64,000 nt of DNA from the NCBI GenBank assembly GCA_018069465.1, contig JAGPUW010000025.1, positions 620,001 to 684,000 on the forward strand, written 5' to 3'. The stretch's first letter is position 1. The number at the start of each line of letters is the position of its first letter. The notes under the pieces are model-generated. The model worked only from the letters and a program-made list of their open reading frames with translations. It did no database searches and was not told where the DNA came from. Shown here one piece after another: positions 44,870-53,404 of this stretch. The position numbers were made by a program, and so were the translations under genes. Source of the stretch: Gammaproteobacteria bacterium. GTDB lineage: Bacteria > Pseudomonadota > Gammaproteobacteria > Pseudomonadales > Porticoccaceae.

Positions 44870-45016
44870 TCAAGTGCAGCTTGATGTGGATATTAGAGTG
44901 GGTGAGCTTCCCCCGACAAAAAGCCAAAAGGATTGGCGCCACATGATGCCAATTACAGATAGAGCCAACGCCAATACAATTACGGGCCAGCCCAGTAAAA
45001 TTGACCACGATTCCAA
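44870..45016 (-). CDS. short membrane ORF, possibly truncated
   Basis: A TTG start at 45016 has GGAGG exactly 8 bases upstream. The 48-residue product starts MESWSILLGWP, has one strong hydrophobic helix, then WRQSFWLFVGG and a Ser/Thr-rich tail. The first 35 residues resemble the start of a larger family of small membrane proteins, and the tail does not, so this may be a frameshifted or truncated remnant. It follows the antitoxin gene on the same strand, with a GGCGGT/ACCGCC hairpin between them (45049-45063). Confidence 0.4.
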   Translation of the reverse strand: MESWSILLGWPVIVLALALSVIGIMWRQSFWLFVGGSSPTLISTSSCT

Positions 45017-45071
45017 TTCCCCCACCTCCGTGTGCCGCCTAAAGCCGCGGCGGTGAAACCGCCCTCAGCCT

Positions 45072-45308
45072 TTACTTGTTAAAAGCGGGGTGTTCAAGAC
45101 GCTCTGCCAGCCATACTTTGATAATGGATTGGCGTGTAACACCCAGCCTGGCCGCTTCTTTATCAAGGGAGGCGATCATCCACTCGGGGAAATCCACATT
45201 AACGCGCCTCGGCATTTGATTCGGACGCTTGAGGGTAGACAAATCAAGATCATTGACGATGTCTTCTTTGCCTGCTTCAAATTTTTTATCCAGGTCTTTA
45301 GCTTTCAT
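45072..45308 (-). CDS. BrnA-like antitoxin (ribbon-helix-helix type)
   Basis: The 78-residue protein has a hydrophilic N-terminus and a C-terminal region PRRVNVDFPEWMIASLDKEAARLG that fits a ribbon-helix-helix DNA-binding fold of the BrnA/CopG kind. Its ATG overlaps the stop of a toxin reading frame (45298-45423), which is the usual toxin-then-antitoxin arrangement of BrnT/BrnA. Because only the tail of the toxin remains, this is an orphan antitoxin here and may act only as a DNA-binding repressor. Confidence 0.75.
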   Translation of the reverse strand: MKAKDLDKKFEAGKEDIVNDLDLSTLKRPNQMPRRVNVDFPEWMIASLDKEAARLGVTRQSIIKVWLAERLEHPAFNK

Positions 45309-45423
45309 AGAGTTCTATCTCCGCGATTCGAGAACGCCGTACAGAAATAATTCGAATTTCACCATTACGATCAGTCACTATGGCGGACCAGTGTTGGTCG
45401 CGTAAACGAGCTATGACAAGAAG
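45298..45423 (-). pseudogene. 3' remnant of a BrnT-like toxin gene
   Basis: On the minus strand the frame ending at 45298 reads ARLRDQHWSAIVTDRNGEI, then RIISVRRS and ELYES-stop, which fits the C-terminus of BrnT toxins (IRIIS-R-A, E--LYE). It is cut off by an in-frame stop at 45424-45426 and by the start of the next gene's tail at 45430, so about 40 of an expected 90 or so residues remain. Its stop overlaps the antitoxin ATG. Confidence 0.75.
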
Positions 45424-45429
45424 CTACCC

Positions 45430-45882
45430 TTAAAAGCTAAGTCTGAAAACTAGACTGAGCAAGAGCAGCACATGGGGAAAGGCGACCGTGGGCTTGATGG
45501 CCTGGCGGGCATACTCCGCGATAAGACCCGCAGCAGAGGGCCTGTTTTTCAGGTACTGGCTATTAAATTGATAGACTGTACTGCCGGAGAGTTGGGCGCC
45601 ACCGTGAGTGGAGGCACACGCTTCGAGCTGTAAAATTCGCGTTTCGATACGCGCCTGAAAGGTTTTCCAAATGGCGTCTTGCAGCCATAAAGTGAGCAGT
45701 ATTAACAGCATAAAAAACTCAAGTTTATTGAGCAAATAAGCTGTAGAAAAGATCCCAATACTGAGTAGTTTTATGAGCAGGGAGAATTTCTCATAACTGT
45801 CGAATTGATTTTGTAAGAGGGACCATTCAATGGCCAGGTCTGAGGTTTGCACCGGGTCTGAGGATTCCATAAAGGCCGCCAA
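45430..45882 (-). CDS. membrane protein of unknown function
   Basis: The 150-residue protein has a soluble N-terminus (about 35 residues), two hydrophobic helices (about 36-70), a polar middle with Cys88, and a third hydrophobic segment at the C-terminus (about 133-150). No family was recognised. Its 3' end touches the toxin remnant, so the junction near 45424-45430 is a likely recombination point. It is upstream of nothing obvious on its strand except the toxin-antitoxin remnant. Confidence 0.6.
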   Translation of the reverse strand: MAAFMESSDPVQTSDLAIEWSLLQNQFDSYEKFSLLIKLLSIGIFSTAYLLNKLEFFMLLILLTLWLQDAIWKTFQARIETRILQLEACASTHGGAQLSGSTVYQFNSQYLKNRPSAAGLIAEYARQAIKPTVAFPHVLLLLSLVFRLSF

Positions 45883-46038
45883 GCTATTTTAATAAATGCA
45901 CACAATTGTCATCATAGTCTGCTGTTATCTGCCGCCCTTGATTGTCGATAAGGGCGCCCACCACTTCTGGGCCACAAGCCACTGATTTTTGCGGTATTAC
46001 TGCTGAAGCAATAAACTCAACAGCTACCCACTTAAGCG

Positions 46039-46662
46039 CTATTTACTGGCTTTCTCAAAATCTGCCAGCCCCGCCATGCTCACCTCAAGGTCGCGAAGCA
46101 AACCGTCTTTCACTGCGTAAATCCAGCCGTGAACGGACAATTCACTACCCTTGTTCCAGGCATTTTGCACCACTGTGCTGCTGCAAATATTGAACGCCTG
46201 CTCAACAACATTTTTTTCGCAGAGGCGATCGAGCTGGGCCTCCTCGCCAGTACAACTATCAATTTCGCTGCGGTAAAAACGGTAGACATCGCGGATGTGT
46301 CGCAGCCAGTTATCAATCAAGCCATGCTCTTTGTTCTCCATGGCGGCCTTTACACCGCCGCAGCCATAGTGGCCACAGACGATGATGTGCTTCACTTTCA
46401 GCACTTCCACCGCGTACTGCACCACCGACAGGCAATTCAAGTCGGAGTGCACCACCACATTCGCGATATTGCGGTGCACAAAAACTTCACCGGGCGGCAA
46501 ACCGGTAATCTGGTTGGCTGGCACCCGGCTATCGGAGCAGCCTATCCACAAATACTCCGGTGCCTGCTGCTGGGACAGCTCGCTGAAAAAGTCGGGCTTT
46601 TTACCCAGCTGCTCCTTCGCCCAACGCTTATTACTCTCTAACAGGTGTTCCAGCTCACTCAT
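46039..46662 (-). CDS. can: beta-class carbonic anhydrase
   Basis: The ATG at 46662 (MSELEHLLES) is preferred to a GTG four codons earlier because it matches the usual Can start. The 207-residue protein has the zinc ligands and dyad in place: Cys42, Asp44 and Arg46 in GCSDSR, and His98 and Cys101 in GHYGCGG. It interconverts CO2 and bicarbonate. A decayed copy of its 3' end lies 5.4 kb away at 40624-40750 in the same orientation. Nothing on its strand is clearly co-transcribed with it. Confidence 0.95.
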   Translation of the reverse strand: MSELEHLLESNKRWAKEQLGKKPDFFSELSQQQAPEYLWIGCSDSRVPANQITGLPPGEVFVHRNIANVVVHSDLNCLSVVQYAVEVLKVKHIIVCGHYGCGGVKAAMENKEHGLIDNWLRHIRDVYRFYRSEIDSCTGEEAQLDRLCEKNVVEQAFNICSSTVVQNAWNKGSELSVHGWIYAVKDGLLRDLEVSMAGLADFEKASK

Positions 46663-47035
46663 TACACTTACCACTTATCTTGTTTTATCGCCCTGTTTGC
46701 AGGAGCCCGATAATGCCTGGGCCTCAAAGTTGGCATTGTGCCCCAATAAATGGCTTTATCAAAATCCTTCGGACACAAAGAAAATTCGCGCTACGGCGGC
46801 CCATCCTGTCTAAAAAAATGCCCCTTTATAAAGCACTTGCACCAAAAACTACCACCGCAGCTCGGCGCCACGCCCTCTTCCCGTAAAGCCGCGCAATATG
46901 TGCAGCTTTTGCTGGCCTTTACCCTTCGACCTCAGCGCTCTAGTAGCCGTGCAATTTGCCCGTGAACGGGAGCAGCGGCCCTAAATGACAGGCATTGAGT
47001 CCAGATTGAAGCCGCCGTTGAGCGCCCGAACAAGG
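46663..47035. other. divergent region between can and the nitrite/nitrate reductase operon
   Basis: No gene is supported; the open frames here have no ribosome-binding sites. It should contain the can promoter and, near its right end, NtrC-type enhancer sites for the sigma-54 promoter at 47036, but none could be identified by eye. Confidence 0.45.
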
Positions 47036-47053
47036 CTGGCACACTCCGTGCAT
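47036..47053 (+). promoter_or_regulatory. sigma-54-type promoter of the nirB operon
   Basis: CTGGCACACTCCGTGCAT has GG at 47038-47039 and GC at 47050-47051 with 10-base spacing, a strong -24/-12 match. The leader of about 75 bases to the ATG at 47137 has no terminator hairpin, unlike the porin and nrtA leaders. Confidence 0.8.
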
Positions 47054-47136
47054 AAACCAACACTATAGGTCTTGCATGAATCTGCTGCGACGGCCTCTGA
47101 TTATTCTTAAACAGCATTAAAGGGACTAGAAACATC

Positions 47137-49662
47137 ATGAGTAACAAACAGCGAATTCTCGTTATCGGCAACGGCATGGTTGGCCACAAGTTCCTGGAAG
47201 CCATGGTCAACAGCCCGCAATACTCGGCCTTCGACGTCACTACCTTCTGTGAAGAGAGCCGCATCGCCTACGATCGCGTCCATCTCACTGAGTTTTTTGC
47301 TGGCCGCAGCGCCGACGACCTGTCTCTGGTCGAGCCGGGCTACTACGAGCAACACGGCATTCGCGTACTACTGGGCGACAAAGCGGTGAGCATTGATCGC
47401 AGCGCCAAAACCGTCACCTCCGAAAAAGGTGAGGTACTGAGCTACGACAAACTGGTGCTGGCCACCGGCTCCTTCCCCTTTGTGCCACCGATTCCCGGTC
47501 ACGACCGCGACAACTGCTTTGTCTACCGCACCATTGACGATCTCGAGGCCATGCAAGCCGCCTCTAAAAACGCCAAAGTGGGCGCTGTTATTGGCGGTGG
47601 CTTACTCGGCCTTGAAGCGGCGAAGGCCCTGGTCGACCTCGGTCTTGAAACCCATGTTATCGAATTCGCACCGCGCCTGATGGCCGTGCAAATCGACGAT
47701 GGCGGCGGCGCTATGCTGCGCCAGAAAATTCAAGACCTGGGCGTTAAGGTTCACCTCGGTATGAACACCCAAAACATCGGCGACGGCGAACAGTGCTTCC
47801 ACAAAATGAGCTTTGCCGACGGTTCGGAAATCGAAACCGATATGCTGTTATTTTCGGCCGGTATTCGCCCCCAGGACGCCCTCGCCCGCGACAGTAAACT
47901 GGAGCTCGGCGAACGCGGCGGCATCGTGGTCAACGATCAGTGCCAAACCTCAGACCCCGACGTCTACGCGATTGGCGAATGTGCCCTGTGGAGCGGACGC
48001 ATCTACGGCTTAGTCGCCCCCGGCTATAGAATGGCCCAGGTGGCCTGCGACCACATTAACGCCGAAGACAACGCCTTTACCGGCGCCGATATGAGCACCA
48101 AGTTGAAGCTGATGGGCATTGACGTGGCGAGCATCGGCGACGCCCACGCCAACACCCCCGGCGCCAAAGAGTACACCTACGTCAACGGCACCGAAGAGAT
48201 CTACAAAAAAATCGTCGTCAGTGAAGACAGCAAGCGTCTGCTCGGCGCGGTACTGGTCGGTGATGCCGCCGACTACGGCACCCTGTTGCAAATGACGCTC
48301 AACGATATCCCCCTGCCCGAGTTTCCCGATGCTCTGATTCTGCCCCAGCGCGATGGCAACGGTGCCACCGGCATGGGCGTCGACATGCTGCCCGATGGCG
48401 CGCAAATCTGCTCCTGTAACGATGTCACCAAGGGCCAGCTGTGCCAGGCCGTTTCCGACGGCGCCACGGTGCTGGGTGATTTGATGCTGGCCACCGATGC
48501 CGGCACTAGCTGTGGCGGCTGTAAAACCCTGGTCGGCCAGGTGATGAACAGTGAACTGGAGAAAATGGGCCTGGAGGTCAACACCGACCTCTGCGAACAC
48601 TTCCCCCACACCCGTCAAGAGCTTTACCACCTGGTTCGCGTTGGCGAAATCAAGACCTTTCAGGACTTACTGGCCCAGCACGGCAAGGGCCACGGCTGTG
48701 AAATATGCAAGCCCACGGTCGGCTCCATCCTCGCCTCCTGCTGGAATGACTACGTACTCGAACCCGAGCACGTCGCCCTGCAGGACACCAACGACCGCTA
48801 TCTGGGCAATATGCAGAAAGACGGCACCTATTCTATTGTGCCGCGCATTGCCGCGGGCGAAATCACCCCCGACAAACTCATCGTGCTCGGCGAAGTGGGC
48901 AAAAAGTACAATCTCTACACTAAGGTGACCGGCGGCCAGCGCATCGACTTATTTGGCGCCCGCCTCGAGCAACTGCCCGAAATCTGGAAAGTGCTAATTG
49001 ATGCCGGTTTTGAAACGGGCCACGCCTACGGCAAGTCGCTGCGCACGGTGAAGTCCTGTGTCGGTAGCACCTGGTGCCGCTATGGTCAGAATGACAGCGT
49101 CGCCCTGGCACTGGAAATTGAGCACCGCTATAAAGGCCTGCGCTCACCGCACAAAATCAAGTCGGCAGTATCGGGTTGTACCCGTGAGTGCGCCGAGGCC
49201 CAGAGTAAAGATGTCGGCATTATCGCCACTGAGACGGGCTGGAATATGTATGTCTGCGGCAACGGCGGTATGCGCCCGCGCCACGCCGACCTGTTTGCCA
49301 CCGACCTCGACAAAGAAACACTGATCAAATACACCGATCGCTTTATGATGTTTTACGTGCAAACGGCCGACCGTCTGCAGCGCACCTCCACCTGGATGGA
49401 GAACATGGAAGGCGGCATCGACTATTTGCGCGAAGTCATTATCGACGACTCCCTCGGCATCTGTAAAAAACTTGAAGCCGAAATGGCCAAAGTCATCGAC
49501 ACGTATCAGTGCGAGTGGAAAACCACCATTGACGATGAAGAGAAAATGCTGATGTTCCGCCCCTTCATTAACAGCAACAAAGCCGATAGCAATGTGGTCT
49601 TTGTCGAAGAGCGCGAGCAAATTCGCCCCGCCCGTAAAGAAGAGCGCGGGTCAATCAACTAA
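47137..49662 (+). CDS. nirB: assimilatory nitrite reductase (NADH), large subunit
   Basis: The 841-residue protein has the NirB order. First comes an FAD/NAD(P)-binding reductase (VIGNGMVGHKF at 5-15). Next are BFD-type [2Fe-2S] cysteines (ICSCNDVTKGQL and TSCGGC), a second cysteine pair (GHGCEICKP), and the sulfite/nitrite reductase domain. That domain binds siroheme and [4Fe-4S] through CVGSTWC and CTRECAE. It reduces nitrite to ammonium in the cytoplasm. Length is normal. It is first in the operon, and its stop overlaps the nirD start (TAATG). An upstream sigma-54 promoter fits control by nitrogen limitation. Confidence 0.96.
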   Translation: MSNKQRILVIGNGMVGHKFLEAMVNSPQYSAFDVTTFCEESRIAYDRVHLTEFFAGRSADDLSLVEPGYYEQHGIRVLLGDKAVSIDRSAKTVTSEKGEVLSYDKLVLATGSFPFVPPIPGHDRDNCFVYRTIDDLEAMQAASKNAKVGAVIGGGLLGLEAAKALVDLGLETHVIEFAPRLMAVQIDDGGGAMLRQKIQDLGVKVHLGMNTQNIGDGEQCFHKMSFADGSEIETDMLLFSAGIRPQDALARDSKLELGERGGIVVNDQCQTSDPDVYAIGECALWSGRIYGLVAPGYRMAQVACDHINAEDNAFTGADMSTKLKLMGIDVASIGDAHANTPGAKEYTYVNGTEEIYKKIVVSEDSKRLLGAVLVGDAADYGTLLQMTLNDIPLPEFPDALILPQRDGNGATGMGVDMLPDGAQICSCNDVTKGQLCQAVSDGATVLGDLMLATDAGTSCGGCKTLVGQVMNSELEKMGLEVNTDLCEHFPHTRQELYHLVRVGEIKTFQDLLAQHGKGHGCEICKPTVGSILASCWNDYVLEPEHVALQDTNDRYLGNMQKDGTYSIVPRIAAGEITPDKLIVLGEVGKKYNLYTKVTGGQRIDLFGARLEQLPEIWKVLIDAGFETGHAYGKSLRTVKSCVGSTWCRYGQNDSVALALEIEHRYKGLRSPHKIKSAVSGCTRECAEAQSKDVGIIATETGWNMYVCGNGGMRPRHADLFATDLDKETLIKYTDRFMMFYVQTADRLQRTSTWMENMEGGIDYLREVIIDDSLGICKKLEAEMAKVIDTYQCEWKTTIDDEEKMLMFRPFINSNKADSNVVFVEEREQIRPARKEERGSIN

Positions 49663-50048
49663 TGACCGATCTCACAATGAAAGCACAGGAAGATACCGTG
49701 ACCGCAGACCAGAACTGGATCAACATTTGCGCAGTGCAAGACCTGCCCATCGATGCGGGTGTCGCAGCACTGCTGCACGCCGACACGCCACAGGAAACAC
49801 AGATCGCCCTGTTTCGCACCAGCGACAATGATGCCGTTTATGCCATCAGCAACTTCGATCCCTTTAGTGAAGCCAATGTGCTGGCGCGGGGCATACTGTG
49901 CAGCATCGGCGAGCAAATAGCCGTTGCATCACCGGTGTTAAAAGAGCACTTTGACCTGGTCAGCGGCCAGTGTTTTGAAGACGACACTGTCTCCATCGCT
50001 ACTTTCCCCGTCAAAATTGCCGACGGCAACGTGCTAGTTGCCGGCTAA
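49662..50048 (+). CDS. nirD: assimilatory nitrite reductase, small subunit
   Basis: The 128-residue protein has the Rieske-like fold pattern of NirD (ALFRTSDNDAVYAISNFDPFSEANVLARGI) without the Cys/His ligands for a [2Fe-2S] centre, as is normal for bacterial NirD. An alternative ATG at 49677 (MKAQED) would shorten it by five residues. It partners NirB in a complex. The stop/start overlap with nirB indicates coupled translation; the PhzF-family gene follows after 15 bases. Confidence 0.92.
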   Translation: MTDLTMKAQEDTVTADQNWINICAVQDLPIDAGVAALLHADTPQETQIALFRTSDNDAVYAISNFDPFSEANVLARGILCSIGEQIAVASPVLKEHFDLVSGQCFEDDTVSIATFPVKIADGNVLVAG

Positions 50049-50063
50049 GCCAAGGATACTGCT

Positions 50064-50975
50064 ATGAGTTTTACTTATTACACGGCCGATGTTTTTACCC
50101 AGTCCGTATTTCAGGGCGCGCAGATTGCGGTCTTCCCCACTGCGGCGAGCATCAGCGATGAGCAAATGTCGCTGATTGCCCGAGAATTAAACCTTTCCGA
50201 AACAGTGTTTGTCAGCCCCGGTGAAGAGGACAATCACTTTAAGCTGCGTATTTTTACCCCCCTCAAAGAAATTAGCTTTGCCGGTCACCCGGTACTCGCC
50301 ACGGCCAAAGCCCTGGTTGAGGACGGCCTGATTGCACTCAGCGATAACAAAGCCACCGTGTGCTTTCAGCAGAAAGCCGGTGATCTTGCCGTTAACATCG
50401 AGCAACGTGAAGGCGAGGCCCTGTTTGTACAGTTCTCCTTAACCAGCGATCCGGTGATCGACCGCTACACACCTCGTGCCAGCGAACTCGCTGCCCTGCT
50501 TTCCATCGACGAGAGCGAAATAGATACCCACACCTTCCAAACACGTCTGGTGTCTATCAATCTGCCCTACTTGATTCTGCCCCTGGCCTCTCAGGCTGCC
50601 GTGCGCAAGGCGCGCTTTGATATGAAAGCCTGGAGCCAGTCCAGTGCCCCGGCCATGGCCGCCCAGGAAATACTGGTGTTCAGTAATAAAACGGACAACA
50701 GTGATACCGACTTCCACGCCCGTCTGTTAGGGCCCAGCATTGGCATCCACGATGACCCGCCCATTGGCTCGGCCATGCCCTGCTTTAGTGGTTATCTCGG
50801 CTCCCATGACGCCATTCGCGAGGGTACTTACACCTTTATTATCGATCGCGGCACCGTCGAAACACGACGCAGTGTACTGGCCATTGAAATGGACAATCAT
50901 GCCGATAAAGCCACTGCCTTAAGAGTGGGCGGCAATGTCGTGCTGGTCAGCAAGAACACGCTGCTACTGCCCTGA
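50064..50975 (+). CDS. PhzF-family isomerase-like protein
   Basis: The 303-residue protein shows the PhzF fold signature: YYTADVFTQSVFQGAQIAVF at the start, LNLSETVF with the conserved Glu (near residue 47), IFTPLKEISFAGHPVLATA, and the late PPIGSAMPC-type segment. PhzF enzymes isomerise hydrophobic metabolites (in phenazine synthesis, DHHA); most homologues have unknown substrates. Its position between nirD and nasA, in tight spacing, shows co-regulation with nitrate reduction. A metabolite-repair role or a cofactor-related step is a guess. Confidence 0.88.
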   Translation: MSFTYYTADVFTQSVFQGAQIAVFPTAASISDEQMSLIARELNLSETVFVSPGEEDNHFKLRIFTPLKEISFAGHPVLATAKALVEDGLIALSDNKATVCFQQKAGDLAVNIEQREGEALFVQFSLTSDPVIDRYTPRASELAALLSIDESEIDTHTFQTRLVSINLPYLILPLASQAAVRKARFDMKAWSQSSAPAMAAQEILVFSNKTDNSDTDFHARLLGPSIGIHDDPPIGSAMPCFSGYLGSHDAIREGTYTFIIDRGTVETRRSVLAIEMDNHADKATALRVGGNVVLVSKNTLLLP

Positions 50976-51121
50976 TTCAAGGATAATTGGCACAACGATG
51001 ACCGGGCTGTATTGAGGGTCTACACTCTTAATTGCCCGGTACGTTTTTAAACCTTGTCCGATACACCGCTGTGGCAGATTACGCCCTGTCCGCTTCACGT
51101 TAGATTCATAGGTCAAATTCC

Positions 51122-53326
51122 ATGCTCTTCGGTCGCAATACCAAAAACGCCATTAAGATGGTCGACAAGAAAATCACTGACTGGACCTATGCCACCTGTG
51201 GCTATTGCTCGGTGGGCTGCGCCATGGAAATTGGCAAAAATGCCGAGGGGCAGATTGTTGGCTCACGCGGTGTCGGCAGTGCCGATGTCAACCGTGGCAA
51301 GCTCTGCGTAAAAGGCATCTTCGAGCACGAGCTGTTCGACTCTGCCGGTCGCGGTGACAAACCCATTATTCGCGAGCAAATTGGTGAAAGCTATCAGGTC
51401 ACCAGCTGGGACAATGCCCTCGATACCATGGCGGAAAAGATCCGCGATATTCAACAAAAGCATGGCCGTGACTCCTTTGCCATTGTCTCCACCGGGCAGC
51501 TGCTCACCGAGGAGTTTTACACCCTCGGCAAGCTCACCCGTGGGGTGATCGGCACCAACAACTACGACGGTAATACAACACTGTGCATGGCTTCGGCGGT
51601 ATCGGGCTATAAGCGCTCGTTCGGCTCCGACGGCCCCCCCGGCAGTTATGAGGACTTCGACCACACCGATGTGTTGATGGCCTGGGGCTCGAACCTGCCC
51701 GAGCAGCACCCCATCATTTACTGGCGCATGAAAGAGGCCCAGGAAAAACGCCACTTTCCGCTGATCGTGGTCGACCCCCGCGTCACCATGCTCGCCCAAA
51801 ACGCCGACATCCACCTCGCCGTCACTCCCGGCACTGACGTGGTGCTGCAAAATGCGCTGATGCACGTCATCCTCGACGAGGGCCTGGAAGATCGCGCCTA
51901 TATTGAAGCCAACACTGTGGGCCTTGAGCAACTCGAACGAGAAGTCGCCAAATTTGACCCCGACAGTGCCTCAAAAATTTGCGGCATCGACGCCGACACC
52001 ATTCGCAACGTGGCGCGCATTTACGCCAAAGCCGATGCCGCCATGAGTATCTGGACCATGGGCATCAACCAGAGCATGCACGGTTCCGATGGCTGTGTCG
52101 GCATTAACAATATCAATCTGGTGACCGGCAATATTGGCAAACCCGGCGGCACCAGCCTGTCGATCACCGGCCAGTGCAATGCCATGGGCACACGGGAGTG
52201 GTCATCCTGCTCCGGCCTGCCCGGCTACCGCGCACTTGAGAACCCCCAGGACAGAGAAGACATTGCCAAATACTGGAATGTCGACCCGGAGTTTTTTCCG
52301 AAAAAGCGTGGTCTTGCCGAGACCGATATTTTCCCCGCCATCGAGCTGGGTGAGATCAAGGGTCTGTGGCTAGTGGCCACCAACCCAATGACCTCCCTGC
52401 CCAATACGGCGCGCATCCGCAAAACCTTAGAGAAGCTCGACTTCCTCGTGGTGCAGGACTCCTACGCCGATGTTGAAACCGTGGAATACGCCCACCTCTA
52501 TTTACCCGCCGCGACATGGGCAGAGAAAGAGGGTGTATTCACCAACACCGAGCGGCGCGTCAATATCGTGCGCAAGGCCACCGATGCCCCGGGCGAATCA
52601 AAATCTGATCTCGCTATTTTCAACGAGTTATCGAAGCGCTTTGAACAGGCAGCCAAGATGAACTTTCCCGACAAGCCCGCCGATGTGTTCGAGGAAATGA
52701 AACCTCTGTCAAAGGGGCGGCTGCTAGATATGACCGGCATGAATCACGACCTGATCGAAGAAAAACGCGGCATTCAATGGCCCTACACTGCCGAAGAAGC
52801 CGAGCGCGGCGAAGCACCCGTGAAAGGCGGCAAGCGCCTGTACACCGAAGATGGCACCTTCTGTTTTGCCGACGGCATGGCGAAATTAGTGCCCCTGCCC
52901 TTTATCGACAACAACGAAGTACCCGATAGGAAATACCCCTACTGGTTGAATACCGGGCGTTTAGTGGAACACTTCCACACCCGCACCAAAACCGGAAAAA
53001 TCGGCAACAACAACAAGTACAGCCCCATTCCTTTTATGGAAATTAATCCCGATGCCGCCCGCGATCTGGGTATTCAGCACCAGGATTATGTGCGCTGTGT
53101 GTCGCGCCGTGGCGACGCCATTGTGATGGCGATGTGCACCCAGCGCGTGCCCAAAGATATGGTGTTTATCCCCTTTCACTTTTTCGACTGCGTCAATCGC
53201 CTAACCCTCGGCCTGCTCGACCCCTATTCACGCCAGCCCGCCTACAAGCAGTCGGCGGTGATGATTGAGCCGATAGCCGACCAGGAAGCCGCCGCACAAA
53301 TGAGCCGCGAGCGCCGGGCCTTTTAA
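51122..53326 (+). CDS. nasA: assimilatory nitrate reductase catalytic subunit (molybdopterin enzyme)
   Basis: The 734-residue protein belongs to the bis-MGD molybdopterin family. The N-terminal [4Fe-4S] ligands are C26, C29, C33 and C62 (ATCGYCSVGC, LCVKG). Further motifs are DVLMAWGSNLPEQHP, GSDGCVGINNINLVTGNIGKPGG and QDSYADVETVEYAHLYLPAATWAEKEG. It has no Tat signal, so it is cytoplasmic. It lacks the C-terminal [2Fe-2S] domain found in longer NasA proteins (about 870 residues), so electrons must come from another subunit, most likely the next gene's ferredoxin/anchor protein. ATG 51158 is an alternative start. Confidence 0.92.
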   Translation: MLFGRNTKNAIKMVDKKITDWTYATCGYCSVGCAMEIGKNAEGQIVGSRGVGSADVNRGKLCVKGIFEHELFDSAGRGDKPIIREQIGESYQVTSWDNALDTMAEKIRDIQQKHGRDSFAIVSTGQLLTEEFYTLGKLTRGVIGTNNYDGNTTLCMASAVSGYKRSFGSDGPPGSYEDFDHTDVLMAWGSNLPEQHPIIYWRMKEAQEKRHFPLIVVDPRVTMLAQNADIHLAVTPGTDVVLQNALMHVILDEGLEDRAYIEANTVGLEQLEREVAKFDPDSASKICGIDADTIRNVARIYAKADAAMSIWTMGINQSMHGSDGCVGINNINLVTGNIGKPGGTSLSITGQCNAMGTREWSSCSGLPGYRALENPQDREDIAKYWNVDPEFFPKKRGLAETDIFPAIELGEIKGLWLVATNPMTSLPNTARIRKTLEKLDFLVVQDSYADVETVEYAHLYLPAATWAEKEGVFTNTERRVNIVRKATDAPGESKSDLAIFNELSKRFEQAAKMNFPDKPADVFEEMKPLSKGRLLDMTGMNHDLIEEKRGIQWPYTAEEAERGEAPVKGGKRLYTEDGTFCFADGMAKLVPLPFIDNNEVPDRKYPYWLNTGRLVEHFHTRTKTGKIGNNNKYSPIPFMEINPDAARDLGIQHQDYVRCVSRRGDAIVMAMCTQRVPKDMVFIPFHFFDCVNRLTLGLLDPYSRQPAYKQSAVMIEPIADQEAAAQMSRERRAF

Positions 53327-53404
53327 GCCCGCCCCGGTTAAACGTGCCACTGTTATTTTTACGATGTTAATTACCACGATCAACCTCAAGGTCCCAAAGC
53401 CAAT

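Noticed and set aside
50985-51005. TTGGCACAACGATGACC as a possible sigma-54 promoter before nasA
   Set aside because: The -24 part matches, but the bases at the required -12 position are not GC, and nasA appears to be within the nirB operon.
51122-51200. Possible Tat signal on NasA that would make it a periplasmic reductase
   Set aside because: No twin arginine followed by a hydrophobic segment precedes the first cluster cysteine at residue 26.
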